DNA of 64,000 nt, from positions 1 through 64,000 of the forward strand of contig CANRNE010000010.1 of the NCBI GenBank assembly GCA_947631925.1. The letters are read 5' to 3'. Source of the DNA: an uncultured Clostridia bacterium (GTDB lineage Bacteria > Bacillota > Clostridia > Christensenellales > Borkfalkiaceae). Made by a program: the position numbers and the translations under genes. The notes under the pieces are model-generated. The model was given only the letters and a program-made list of their open reading frames with translations, was not told where the DNA came from and ran no database searches. Of the stretch, positions 16,700 through 23,978 are shown in pieces (within the stretch, counting starts at the first letter, position 1; each line of letters begins with the position of its first letter).

Positions 16700-17046
16700 A
16701 ACAAGCGGAGATGCTTCGACTTCGCTCAGCATGACGGTTTCAGAATCAAGGAAAAAGCAAAAACCGTGCTTCTTGCTTTTTTGCGACGAACAGTTCCCGT
16801 CAAACTGCGCAGAGACGAGCAAGGCAAGGAACGCGCGGCTTTCCGAAGGGAGCGTACTAAGGACGTACGTGACCGAGGAAAACGCAAGCGTGACACCGCA
16901 TTGCGAAGTCTATCCGCAGTTCGCCAGTTTTCTTTTGCGCTCAAAGGGCGGCAAAAGGGCGAGATTTCTCGGCTATGCTTCGCTCCGCTCGAAATGACAA
17001 TTAAAACTGAAGCAAAAGAAATCCGAAACACTGAAAAGGTGCAGTT
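16700..17046. repeat. Repeat-derived leader without a gene
   Basis: This stretch is a mosaic of interspersed-repeat pieces. ATGCTTCGACTTCGCTCAGC is near 16710, the AAAAAGC hairpin (copy 2) is at about 16750-16781, and an inverted CHSERSE element is at about 16964-16998, next to a run of short C/G-rich words. Short ORFs across it have no coding character. Confidence 0.6.
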
Positions 17047-17871
17047 ATGCGTAAAGTATTCGGTCATTGGAAGTACATCGCGAAAAATCTCTGGTTCGTG
17101 CTGCCGTTTGCAGTTTTGCCTGCGATTTTTCTCGCGCTCTCCCTCGATTATACGGCAATCGGGGCGCTGGTGCGCGGCTTTTTTACGGGGGAGCCCCGCA
17201 TGGCGTTCCTCGACTATTTCCGTGCCTTCGGACTGCTCCGCTTCGACGACGTGCTCGGCGGCGTCTTCGACGTGCTCGCCTTTCTCACGGCAGTCTTCTG
17301 CGGCTCCTTCCTCTATGCCTTTGCGGAGAAACACCTGCGCATCGGCAAGCGCACGATGAGCGGCGTCATCTCCTCCGCGTGGAGCATCTTCCCCTCCGTG
17401 CTCGCCGTCGCCCTTTTGTATCTTGCTCTGTATGAAATCTGGGCGGTCGTGCTCGCCGCCGTCTGTTTTGCCGCTGCGGCGCCCGCGGCGACGCCCCTCG
17501 TCTATGTCCTCATCGTGGTCGCCTTTCTCGCGACTTCCTTTGCCCTTCTCTATCTTTCGACGATTTTCTATCTCTGGCTGCCCTGCCGCCAGATGACGGG
17601 CTTCGGGCCCTATGACGCATTCGTGTATTCCTACCGCCTCATGATGGGTGTGCGGTGGCGGCTCCTCTTCTCCTTTGCCGTCTCCTTCCTCGTCGCCATC
17701 GCCGCGGTTGGGGGGATGGCGCTCGCCCATCCCGTCGCCTTCCGCATCGTGTGCGTCGTGCTGTTTGCCATTTTGTTTTTGAGCTTCACCCTGCGCATGG
17801 AGGTCGTCTACTTTGCGCAGGATAAACTTGACCGCGAAGATGAACTCTTGAGTTTCAGGGGGTACCGATGA
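17047..17871 (+). CDS. Unknown multi-pass membrane protein
   Basis: A 274-residue integral membrane protein with about six hydrophobic segments (residues about 15-35, 70-95, 110-130, 133-160, 165-185, 205-255) and short charged loops. I do not recognise a family motif. The N-terminus (HWKYIAKNLWFVLPFAVLPA) is inside-positive. It overlaps the next membrane-protein gene by 4 nt (ATGA), so the two are translated together and may form a complex. No ATP-binding or substrate-binding partner is adjacent. Confidence 0.7.
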   Translation: MRKVFGHWKYIAKNLWFVLPFAVLPAIFLALSLDYTAIGALVRGFFTGEPRMAFLDYFRAFGLLRFDDVLGGVFDVLAFLTAVFCGSFLYAFAEKHLRIGKRTMSGVISSAWSIFPSVLAVALLYLALYEIWAVVLAAVCFAAAAPAATPLVYVLIVVAFLATSFALLYLSTIFYLWLPCRQMTGFGPYDAFVYSYRLMMGVRWRLLFSFAVSFLVAIAAVGGMALAHPVAFRIVCVVLFAILFLSFTLRMEVVYFAQDKLDREDELLSFRGYR

Positions 17872-18845
17872 GATTCCGCCGTGCGCTCGATTTGTCAATC
17901 GGGCAATTTTCCAGTGTCTTCAAACTGCTCTTATACCGCCTCCTCACGGGCGTGGTATTTTTCAGCATCTCCTTCGTCATCGTCCGCTACGGGCTGGTGA
18001 GAATCGTGGAGAGTGCGGAAATTTTCGCCATCCGTGACACCGTCTCCGAGTATTTCCAAGCCATCATCACGGCAAATGCGGAGGCGCTCGAGGCGCTCCC
18101 TGCAACGTTCAGCGGGGCCGTCAAGGACTTCTTTGCGCTGCTCGGCGCGGAAATCGGCTCCATCGCGGGGGCGGTCATCGGGATTGCCCTCCTCTACGTC
18201 GTCGGCAGATATTTCAACGGGCTTGCGCTGTATGCGCTCGGCGGGTGCATGAACGACCGCATGAACTCGGGCTCGCACACGAGCTTTGCCTCGGGGTACT
18301 TCCGTTCCCTCGGGAAGGCCTCCCTCTATCAGCTCGTCTATGTCCCGCTCGCGTTCGTCTATGACGTCCTGTCCGTCCTCGCCTGCGTGCTGCTCTTCTT
18401 TTACATTCCCTCCCTGCTCATGAATTGGAGCGTCGCGGCAGTTCTGCTCTCCCTCTCCCTTTCCCTCGCGCTCGTCCTGTGCCTGCAGGCGTTGAAACTT
18501 ACCGTCGCGTCCCCGTGGATGCCCGCCGTCATCGCGGACGGGGCAACTGTTCGCGCGGCGCTCCGCGGCACCAAGATGAATTTCCGCACCTTTTTGCACC
18601 GCTATGCGGGGTATCTCTCCGCGTGCTATGCGATTGCCGTCGTCAACATCGTCTGCGGACTGGCGACGCTCGGCAGCGCCCTCTTTCTCACCATTCCTTT
18701 GAGCTATCTCTTCCTCATCGCCATGCAGTTTGTCAACTACTACGGCGACAAGGAGCGCAAATTCTTCCTTTCCGACGGAACGGTTGCGGGCGGGCCCGTC
18801 AACCTCGAAAATAATGACAGAGGTCAAGAAAATGAAGTATCGTGA
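17868..18845 (+). CDS. Unknown multi-pass membrane protein, partner of the preceding gene
   Basis: A 325-residue membrane protein with about six hydrophobic segments. It has a long extracytoplasmic loop after the first segment (about 45-90) and a hydrophilic C-terminal tail (about 300-325, rich in Asp, Glu and Asn). Its overall plan resembles the preceding protein, although I see no clear sequence identity. It starts in the stop of that gene (ATGA overlap) and itself overlaps the pgcA start by 14 nt, so the three genes form one transcription unit. Function is unknown. Confidence 0.7.
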   Translation: MRFRRALDLSIGQFSSVFKLLLYRLLTGVVFFSISFVIVRYGLVRIVESAEIFAIRDTVSEYFQAIITANAEALEALPATFSGAVKDFFALLGAEIGSIAGAVIGIALLYVVGRYFNGLALYALGGCMNDRMNSGSHTSFASGYFRSLGKASLYQLVYVPLAFVYDVLSVLACVLLFFYIPSLLMNWSVAAVLLSLSLSLALVLCLQALKLTVASPWMPAVIADGATVRAALRGTKMNFRTFLHRYAGYLSACYAIAVVNIVCGLATLGSALFLTIPLSYLFLIAMQFVNYYGDKERKFFLSDGTVAGGPVNLENNDRGQENEVS

Positions 18846-20532
18846 ACTGTATGAGAGCTGGATGAAAGACCCTCGCCTTACAGAGGGCGCAAAGGCGGAA
18901 CTTGCCGCAATCGCGGGCGACGAAAAGGAGATAGAGTACCGCTTCGGCGGCGAACTCGAATTCGGCACCGCGGGCATGCGCGGCATCATCGGCTACGGCA
19001 TCAACATGATGAATATCTACACCGTCATGCGGGCAACGGAGGGACTCTCCCGCTACCTCGGCGGCGTGGAGGGGGCAAGTGCGCGGGGCGTCGTCATCTC
19101 CTATGACACGCGCAAAAATTCCCGCCTCTTTGCCGAACGCGCGGCGGGGGTGCTCGCCAAGCACGGCATCCGCGTCTATCTCTTTTCCCGCGTCCATCCC
19201 GTGCCCATGCTCTCCTATGCCGTGAGAAAACTCGGCGCGGCGGCGGGCATCATGATTACCGCCTCCCACAATCCCAAGGAATATAACGGCTACAAGGTGT
19301 ACGGCGAGGACGGCGCGCAGATGTCCCCCGAGGCGACGGCGGTCGTCGTCGGCTACATCGGGGAAATTTCCGACTATCTCTCCGTCACGGGGGAGGAAAA
19401 CAGCCCGCTCATTCTGCCCGTCCCCGAGGAAGTGGACGCGAGCTACTTTGACGAACTCGAAAAGCTCACCCTCTCCGAGGAGGCGATAAAGAAGTGCGGC
19501 GGCGACCTCAAACTCGTCTACACGCCCGTGCACGGCTCGGGATACATTCCCGTCACCACGATTTTGAAGCGGCTGGGCATCCATGTGCAGATTGTCGAGG
19601 AGCAGACCAAAGAGGATCCCGCCTTCTCCACCGTCGCCGTGCCCAACCCCGAATATAAGGAGACGCTCTCCCTCGGCATTGCGCTTGCAAACCGCGTGGG
19701 CGCGGACGTCGTCTTCGGCACCGACCCCGACAGCGACCGCCTCGGCGTCGCCGTCAAGGACGACAGAGGGGAATTTGCCGCGCTCTCGGGCAATCAGGTG
19801 GGCATTCTTCTGCTCGACTACATCCTCACCCGCCTCAAGGAAGAGGGGACGCTCCCCGAAAATGCCGCCGTCGTCAAGTCCTTTGTCTCGACGGGCATGG
19901 CGCGCGCCATCTGCGAAGATTTCGGCGTCGAACTCTTCGAGACGCCCGTGGGCTTCAAGTTCATCGGCGAGAAAATCAAGGAGTGGGAAAAGGACGCATC
20001 GCACACCTTCGTCTTCGGCTTTGAGGAGAGCTGCGGCTATTTACGGGGCACCCATGCCCGCGATAAGGACGCCGTTGTCGCCTCCATGCTGTGCGCCGAG
20101 ATGGTCTGCTACTACAAGATGCGCGGGAAGACCGTATACCGCCGTCTCATGGAAATTTACGCAAAATACGGCTTCGTGCTCGACAAGAATATCTCCATCC
20201 AATACAAGGGACTGCATGCGATGGAGGAGATGAACGCGACGGTGGACGCACTGAAGACGAGGAAGGTCTCCGCCTTCGGCGGACTCTCGGTGGAGGCGGT
20301 GCGCGACTACTCCAAGGACGTGCGCATTGCCGCAGACGGCAGCACGGCGCCGCTCAACATCCCCAAGTGCAACTGCGTGTATTATGAACTCGCGGGCGGC
20401 AGTTTTGTCTGCGTGCGCCCCTCGGGGACGGAGCCCAAGCTCAAGCTGTACTTCTCCGTGCGCGCCAAGGATGAGGGGGCGGCGGAAAAGACGCTCGAGG
20501 CGATTCGCGCAGACATCTGCGCCATTCTTTGA
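18832..20532 (+). CDS. pgcA: Phosphoglucomutase / phosphomannomutase
   Basis: A 566-residue alpha-D-phosphohexomutase interconverting glucose-6-phosphate and glucose-1-phosphate, which feeds cell-envelope sugar nucleotides. The phospho-serine loop TASHNPKEYNGYK has Ser145. The metal loop GTDPDSDRLG lies near 300, and the phosphate-binding loop RPSGTEPKLK is in the C-terminal domain. Start 18832 is preferred to the longer frame because GAGGT sits 6 nt upstream and homology starts at MKYRELYESWM. Length is typical of Firmicute PgcA. Confidence 0.93.
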   Translation: MKYRELYESWMKDPRLTEGAKAELAAIAGDEKEIEYRFGGELEFGTAGMRGIIGYGINMMNIYTVMRATEGLSRYLGGVEGASARGVVISYDTRKNSRLFAERAAGVLAKHGIRVYLFSRVHPVPMLSYAVRKLGAAAGIMITASHNPKEYNGYKVYGEDGAQMSPEATAVVVGYIGEISDYLSVTGEENSPLILPVPEEVDASYFDELEKLTLSEEAIKKCGGDLKLVYTPVHGSGYIPVTTILKRLGIHVQIVEEQTKEDPAFSTVAVPNPEYKETLSLGIALANRVGADVVFGTDPDSDRLGVAVKDDRGEFAALSGNQVGILLLDYILTRLKEEGTLPENAAVVKSFVSTGMARAICEDFGVELFETPVGFKFIGEKIKEWEKDASHTFVFGFEESCGYLRGTHARDKDAVVASMLCAEMVCYYKMRGKTVYRRLMEIYAKYGFVLDKNISIQYKGLHAMEEMNATVDALKTRKVSAFGGLSVEAVRDYSKDVRIAADGSTAPLNIPKCNCVYYELAGGSFVCVRPSGTEPKLKLYFSVRAKDEGAAEKTLEAIRADICAIL

Positions 20533-20554
20533 AAAATTTATCAGGAGATAGAGA

Positions 20555-23179
20555 ATGAAAAAACTGCTTGCGATTTTTTTGGCAACGCTCATGACTTTGG
20601 GGCTCGTCGGCTGTGCCCCGCCCGCGCCCCCGCACGACGACGGGAGCCGTGATGACGGCCCGCCCGTGTTCGAGGAAGAAGAGGGCAAAGGGGAAGAGGG
20701 CAAGGGCGAAGAAGAAGAAAAAGGGGAAGAAGGGGAAGAAGGCAAAGGCGAAATCACGGGGGGGGAACTTCCCGATGCCGACATGCTCGCCTTTTCTCAC
20801 AATCGGCTCGAGAACGCCGACCTCTCCTTCAACTTCACGATTGCGGGTGAGACGCCCGTCCGCGCCCGCCGTCCGCTCCGCGCCTCGGATAAGGACAAGG
20901 GGGACTATGAGCCCTATGTGCCCACCGAGGACGACGAATTCCACGGCACGCCCGACACCTTGAAGACCTACTATCAGGACTTCTTCGAAAGTTGCAGGAG
21001 TTATATCGATACCGCGCGCATCCAGTCGGACCGAATCCGCAACACCGTGCTCGAACAGGTCAATGTCATGGATAAATTCGTCCACGGCGGCGTGGACAAC
21101 TACCTGCTCAGCTATATCCCCGAGACGGATACCCTGCATGTGTACTGCGTCTCGGACACGACGGACGGGCACGAAACCTATGACATACTCATCCATCCCG
21201 ATGCCGAAGGCGACGAGACGGTGGAATTTTGGTATGTGAATACGGACGAGAGACCGACGCACAACAACAACCACATTCAGCGCGTCATCTATACGGCCGA
21301 AAAGCGGTACTACGTTGAAAATATTTTAGTCTACCCCGACCCCGCTCTTGACGGTCAGAGACGCTATAGCGGCTTCATTTTCGAGATATATTGCAAGGAC
21401 GGCGAATGGCGCGGCTATGAATTGTGGGATGTCGACACGTCGGCGCCCTTCTGTTCGCATAGCGGTTCCTATTCGAACGGCTGGGGTTCGTACTTTATCT
21501 TCTATAAGTTGTCGGCCGACGGCATCATGCTGAGTACCACGAGCGGCGTCTCGGCATATGACGGCATTACGGGAGAAGAAAAGGAATCCGAGGACGACTA
21601 TGCCGAGACGGATGTGTTCCGCTTTGACACATCATCCATCGAATACGGCAGTTTCCGTCTCATACCGGAATGGTTATACGCAAACTATCCGCAGGACCTC
21701 GAGGGCTGGGAGAGCGTCGACCTCAACTTCCAAGACGTCAGCCATGACGGCCTGTCCATGTATCATGTGTACACCCTCCATCTTTCGGACGGCAGAACGC
21801 TGAAACCCGACAACTGCCTCTGGAAGAGGGGCTACGGCCTCATCGAATTCAGGCATTTGACCCAAGAAGAAAGGGATGAAGTCAATATGCCGAAAGATGA
21901 GAATGATTCATTCCATGACTATTCATATTACGGAACATATGGGGACGGCGAGGGGGCGTATTTTACATCAGACGACTTCACAACCGACGTTGTTCGTGTT
22001 CGGTTGGACCATGCAGGCTATGAACCGGGCAAGCCCATCAATTCGCTTCAAATCTTGTTCATGCCTTATTGGGGGACGTCAAGCTACAACGCCGCTTACA
22101 ACATAGAACTCATCAGGGAATGCTGGGACGACCTCGGATTTGGCGTGCGCCCCGGCTGCAGTACGCCTGCCGACCTTTTCGACGCCTTCCTCGCAACCGA
22201 CCCGCAGGCCGTCGCAGAGGAGATTATGCTCGATGTCTACAACCAAGCGCTCGGCTTGGACGGCATCCGTGAGTTCTGTTTCAAGACTTGCGGCGAATGC
22301 GACGAGGTCATCGCCCACGTGAATTCCCTGTTCGACGAATACGAGATGATTGAGTGGGAGGAGATGCCCACGCGTCCCGACAACTTCGGGCTCATTCAGT
22401 TGGGCGGCAAACTCAGCGGACAGGCGACCGTCTCGGAGGAGGGCATTGACTACTCCGCCGTCACCTTCGAGGGAAGCAAGACGGTCATCTTCTCCAAGGA
22501 TTCGCAGTACGCGCTCTATGTGGCGTGGGGGAGCTATGCCGAGCGCATCACCGAGCCCGTGACCTACGCGGGGGAGGCCTTCACGCTCACGGGGAAGGTG
22601 CTCCCGCTGCCCGACCTCCCCGTCGGCACATACACCGCAAAGCTCTTCTTCGGCAAGGTGCTCGAGGGAGGATGCGCGCGTCTGTCGGATGCCGTCTCCG
22701 TCCCCGTGTCCGCCTTTGAGAAGGTTACCATAGCTGGCGGCGAGGAGAAGGGGCTTCGGAAGATGTCGGACTTTGCGCATGCAGACGGCATCACGGCGGA
22801 AGTTGCCCTCGTCGACGTTCTCCCGCCCGAAATTTCCGTAGACGGCGAGGCGGCGGGGACGGAGCCCATCGTCCTCGACTATGCCTTTGAGGAGGGGAAG
22901 ACGGTCTCCGACCTCTTCGACATGATTTCCGTCACGGACAATTCCGTGGGGATCATGTCCGCGAGAAGCGGTCAGATTTCGCTGGACGGCGTCGTAATGT
23001 TCGCGACGGATGTCCTCAAAACGGGCACCTATGTCTTCACCGTCGCCGACAGCAGCGGCAACCAATCGACGGTCACCTTCCAAGTCACCGTGGCGGAGCC
23101 CGTGGAGCCCTCCGAGGGCCCCGACGGCGGCGGGGAGAGCGAATTTCCCGAGGAAGAAATCCCGGAGGAAAACGCCTGA
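20555..23179 (+). CDS. Large secreted lipoprotein with acidic linker and C-terminal Ig-like domain
   Basis: An 874-residue lipoprotein of unknown role. The signal peptide ends in LVGC (Cys20). A low-complexity linker of Gly, Glu and Lys (about 47-70) follows and probably spaces the protein from the membrane. The middle (about 80-700) is Asp/Tyr/Trp-rich, and I do not recognise it. Residues about 760-860 look like a bacterial Ig-like domain (PPEISVDG, KTGTYVFTVADSSGNQSTVTFQV). The tail is acidic (EFPEEEIPEENA) with no sortase signal. AGGAGAT precedes the start, and the gene lies 22 nt after pgcA, so it may share that transcript. Confidence 0.75.
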   Translation: MKKLLAIFLATLMTLGLVGCAPPAPPHDDGSRDDGPPVFEEEEGKGEEGKGEEEEKGEEGEEGKGEITGGELPDADMLAFSHNRLENADLSFNFTIAGETPVRARRPLRASDKDKGDYEPYVPTEDDEFHGTPDTLKTYYQDFFESCRSYIDTARIQSDRIRNTVLEQVNVMDKFVHGGVDNYLLSYIPETDTLHVYCVSDTTDGHETYDILIHPDAEGDETVEFWYVNTDERPTHNNNHIQRVIYTAEKRYYVENILVYPDPALDGQRRYSGFIFEIYCKDGEWRGYELWDVDTSAPFCSHSGSYSNGWGSYFIFYKLSADGIMLSTTSGVSAYDGITGEEKESEDDYAETDVFRFDTSSIEYGSFRLIPEWLYANYPQDLEGWESVDLNFQDVSHDGLSMYHVYTLHLSDGRTLKPDNCLWKRGYGLIEFRHLTQEERDEVNMPKDENDSFHDYSYYGTYGDGEGAYFTSDDFTTDVVRVRLDHAGYEPGKPINSLQILFMPYWGTSSYNAAYNIELIRECWDDLGFGVRPGCSTPADLFDAFLATDPQAVAEEIMLDVYNQALGLDGIREFCFKTCGECDEVIAHVNSLFDEYEMIEWEEMPTRPDNFGLIQLGGKLSGQATVSEEGIDYSAVTFEGSKTVIFSKDSQYALYVAWGSYAERITEPVTYAGEAFTLTGKVLPLPDLPVGTYTAKLFFGKVLEGGCARLSDAVSVPVSAFEKVTIAGGEEKGLRKMSDFAHADGITAEVALVDVLPPEISVDGEAAGTEPIVLDYAFEEGKTVSDLFDMISVTDNSVGIMSARSGQISLDGVVMFATDVLKTGTYVFTVADSSGNQSTVTFQVTVAEPVEPSEGPDGGGESEFPEEEIPEENA

Positions 23180-23208
23180 AAAATTTTGCATTTCGCGGGT
23201 GAAAGCAG

Positions 23209-23237
23209 TTGACAAACCTGCATTCTTCTGCTATAAT
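23209..23237 (+). promoter_or_regulatory. Perfect consensus promoter of rpsU
   Basis: TTGACA (23209-23214), 17-nt spacer, TATAAT (23232-23237), followed by AAGGAGGG and the rpsU ATG at 23275. Confidence 0.93.
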
Positions 23238-23274
23238 GACAGACACTAAGTGCTTCGGCGAAGGAGGGTTGAAT

Positions 23275-23451
23275 ATGTCCACGATTCGGGTCGGTGAAAA
23301 CGAAAATCTTGAGTCCGCTTTGAGACGGTTCAAGAGAAAGTGCTCGCGCGACGGCATTATCGGAGACCTTCGCAAGAAGGAGTTCTACGAGAAGCCCTCC
23401 GTCAAGAAAAAGAAGAAAGCGGAAGCAGCGAGAAAGAGAAGCAGAAACTGA
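23275..23451 (+). CDS. rpsU: 30S ribosomal protein S21
   Basis: A 58-residue basic protein of the small ribosomal subunit. It opens with the family-typical [22 protein letters not shown] and ends in a Lys/Arg tail. ATG 23275 is chosen over an upstream in-frame start because it follows AAGGAGGG and matches S21 N-termini; the upstream codons overlap the promoter. The gene has its own consensus promoter and terminator. Confidence 0.96.
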   Translation: MSTIRVGENENLESALRRFKRKCSRDGIIGDLRKKEFYEKPSVKKKKKAEAARKRSRN

Positions 23452-23457
23452 CGAAAG

Positions 23458-23484
23458 GTCCGTAACAGCCGTTACGGACTTTTT
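23458..23484 (+). terminator. Rho-independent terminator of rpsU
   Basis: GTCCGTAAC (23458-23466) pairs perfectly with GTTACGGAC (23471-23479) around a 4-nt loop. A T5 tract follows. Confidence 0.92.
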
Positions 23485-23518
23485 CTTTGCGAAAAAAGTC
23501 GCAGAAAGGGGGTAATTT

Positions 23519-23911
23519 GTGGAACGGAGTCTGAAATCGTTGGCACGGGAGGCAAAGGCACGCATGAAGAAGGGGTTCTGGGAGGCTTGCGAGGAACAGC
23601 TCGAGGCGGAGCGGTCGCATGCCAAGGCGCAGGGCATCAACGAGGGCAAGCTCGAGCGGTACTTTCAGGAGAAGGTGGAGGCGAGCATCAAGGGGGAATC
23701 CCCCGACGCATTCTACCTCAAAGTCAAGGAGATGCTGCTCTCCGAAGGGGAGGTCTCGGACGCCATCGGGCGGCTCACGGACAAGGCGTACTATGCGACG
23801 CTCTCGTACGCCGAACGGCAGCGCTATAACCTCGAACTGTCCGAAAAATATCTCCGCGCGCTCGAACGCTTCAAGCGGGAGTACGAATTCGAACTCAAGG
23901 GGAGAACATAG
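23519..23911 (+). CDS. Unknown 130-residue helical protein
   Basis: I do not recognise this protein. It is highly charged, with no signal peptide or membrane segment, and looks almost wholly alpha-helical (Glu/Lys/Arg/Ala-rich, for example LAREAKARMKKGFWEACEEQ). The start is GTG at 23519, 7 nt after an AAAGGGGG site. It lies between the rpsU terminator and the pcrA promoter; no promoter of its own is obvious. Codon use looks like that of its neighbours, so it is probably real. In related genomes rpsU is often followed by a GatB/YqeY gene, but this is not that protein. Confidence 0.6.
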   Translation: MERSLKSLAREAKARMKKGFWEACEEQLEAERSHAKAQGINEGKLERYFQEKVEASIKGESPDAFYLKVKEMLLSEGEVSDAIGRLTDKAYYATLSYAERQRYNLELSEKYLRALERFKREYEFELKGRT

Positions 23912-23942
23912 GAAAATTTGCATGGCAGTTGCCGCAGTTTTC

Positions 23943-23971
23943 TTGCAATAGCGGCGCCGTTGTGATATAAT
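23943..23971 (+). promoter_or_regulatory. Promoter of pcrA-ligA, abutting the start codon
   Basis: TTGCAA (23943-23948), 17-nt spacer, TATAAT (23966-23971). Only 7 nt separate the -10 from the pcrA ATG, so the transcript should begin at or next to the start codon. Confidence 0.82.
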
Positions 23972-23978
23972 AAAGGGT

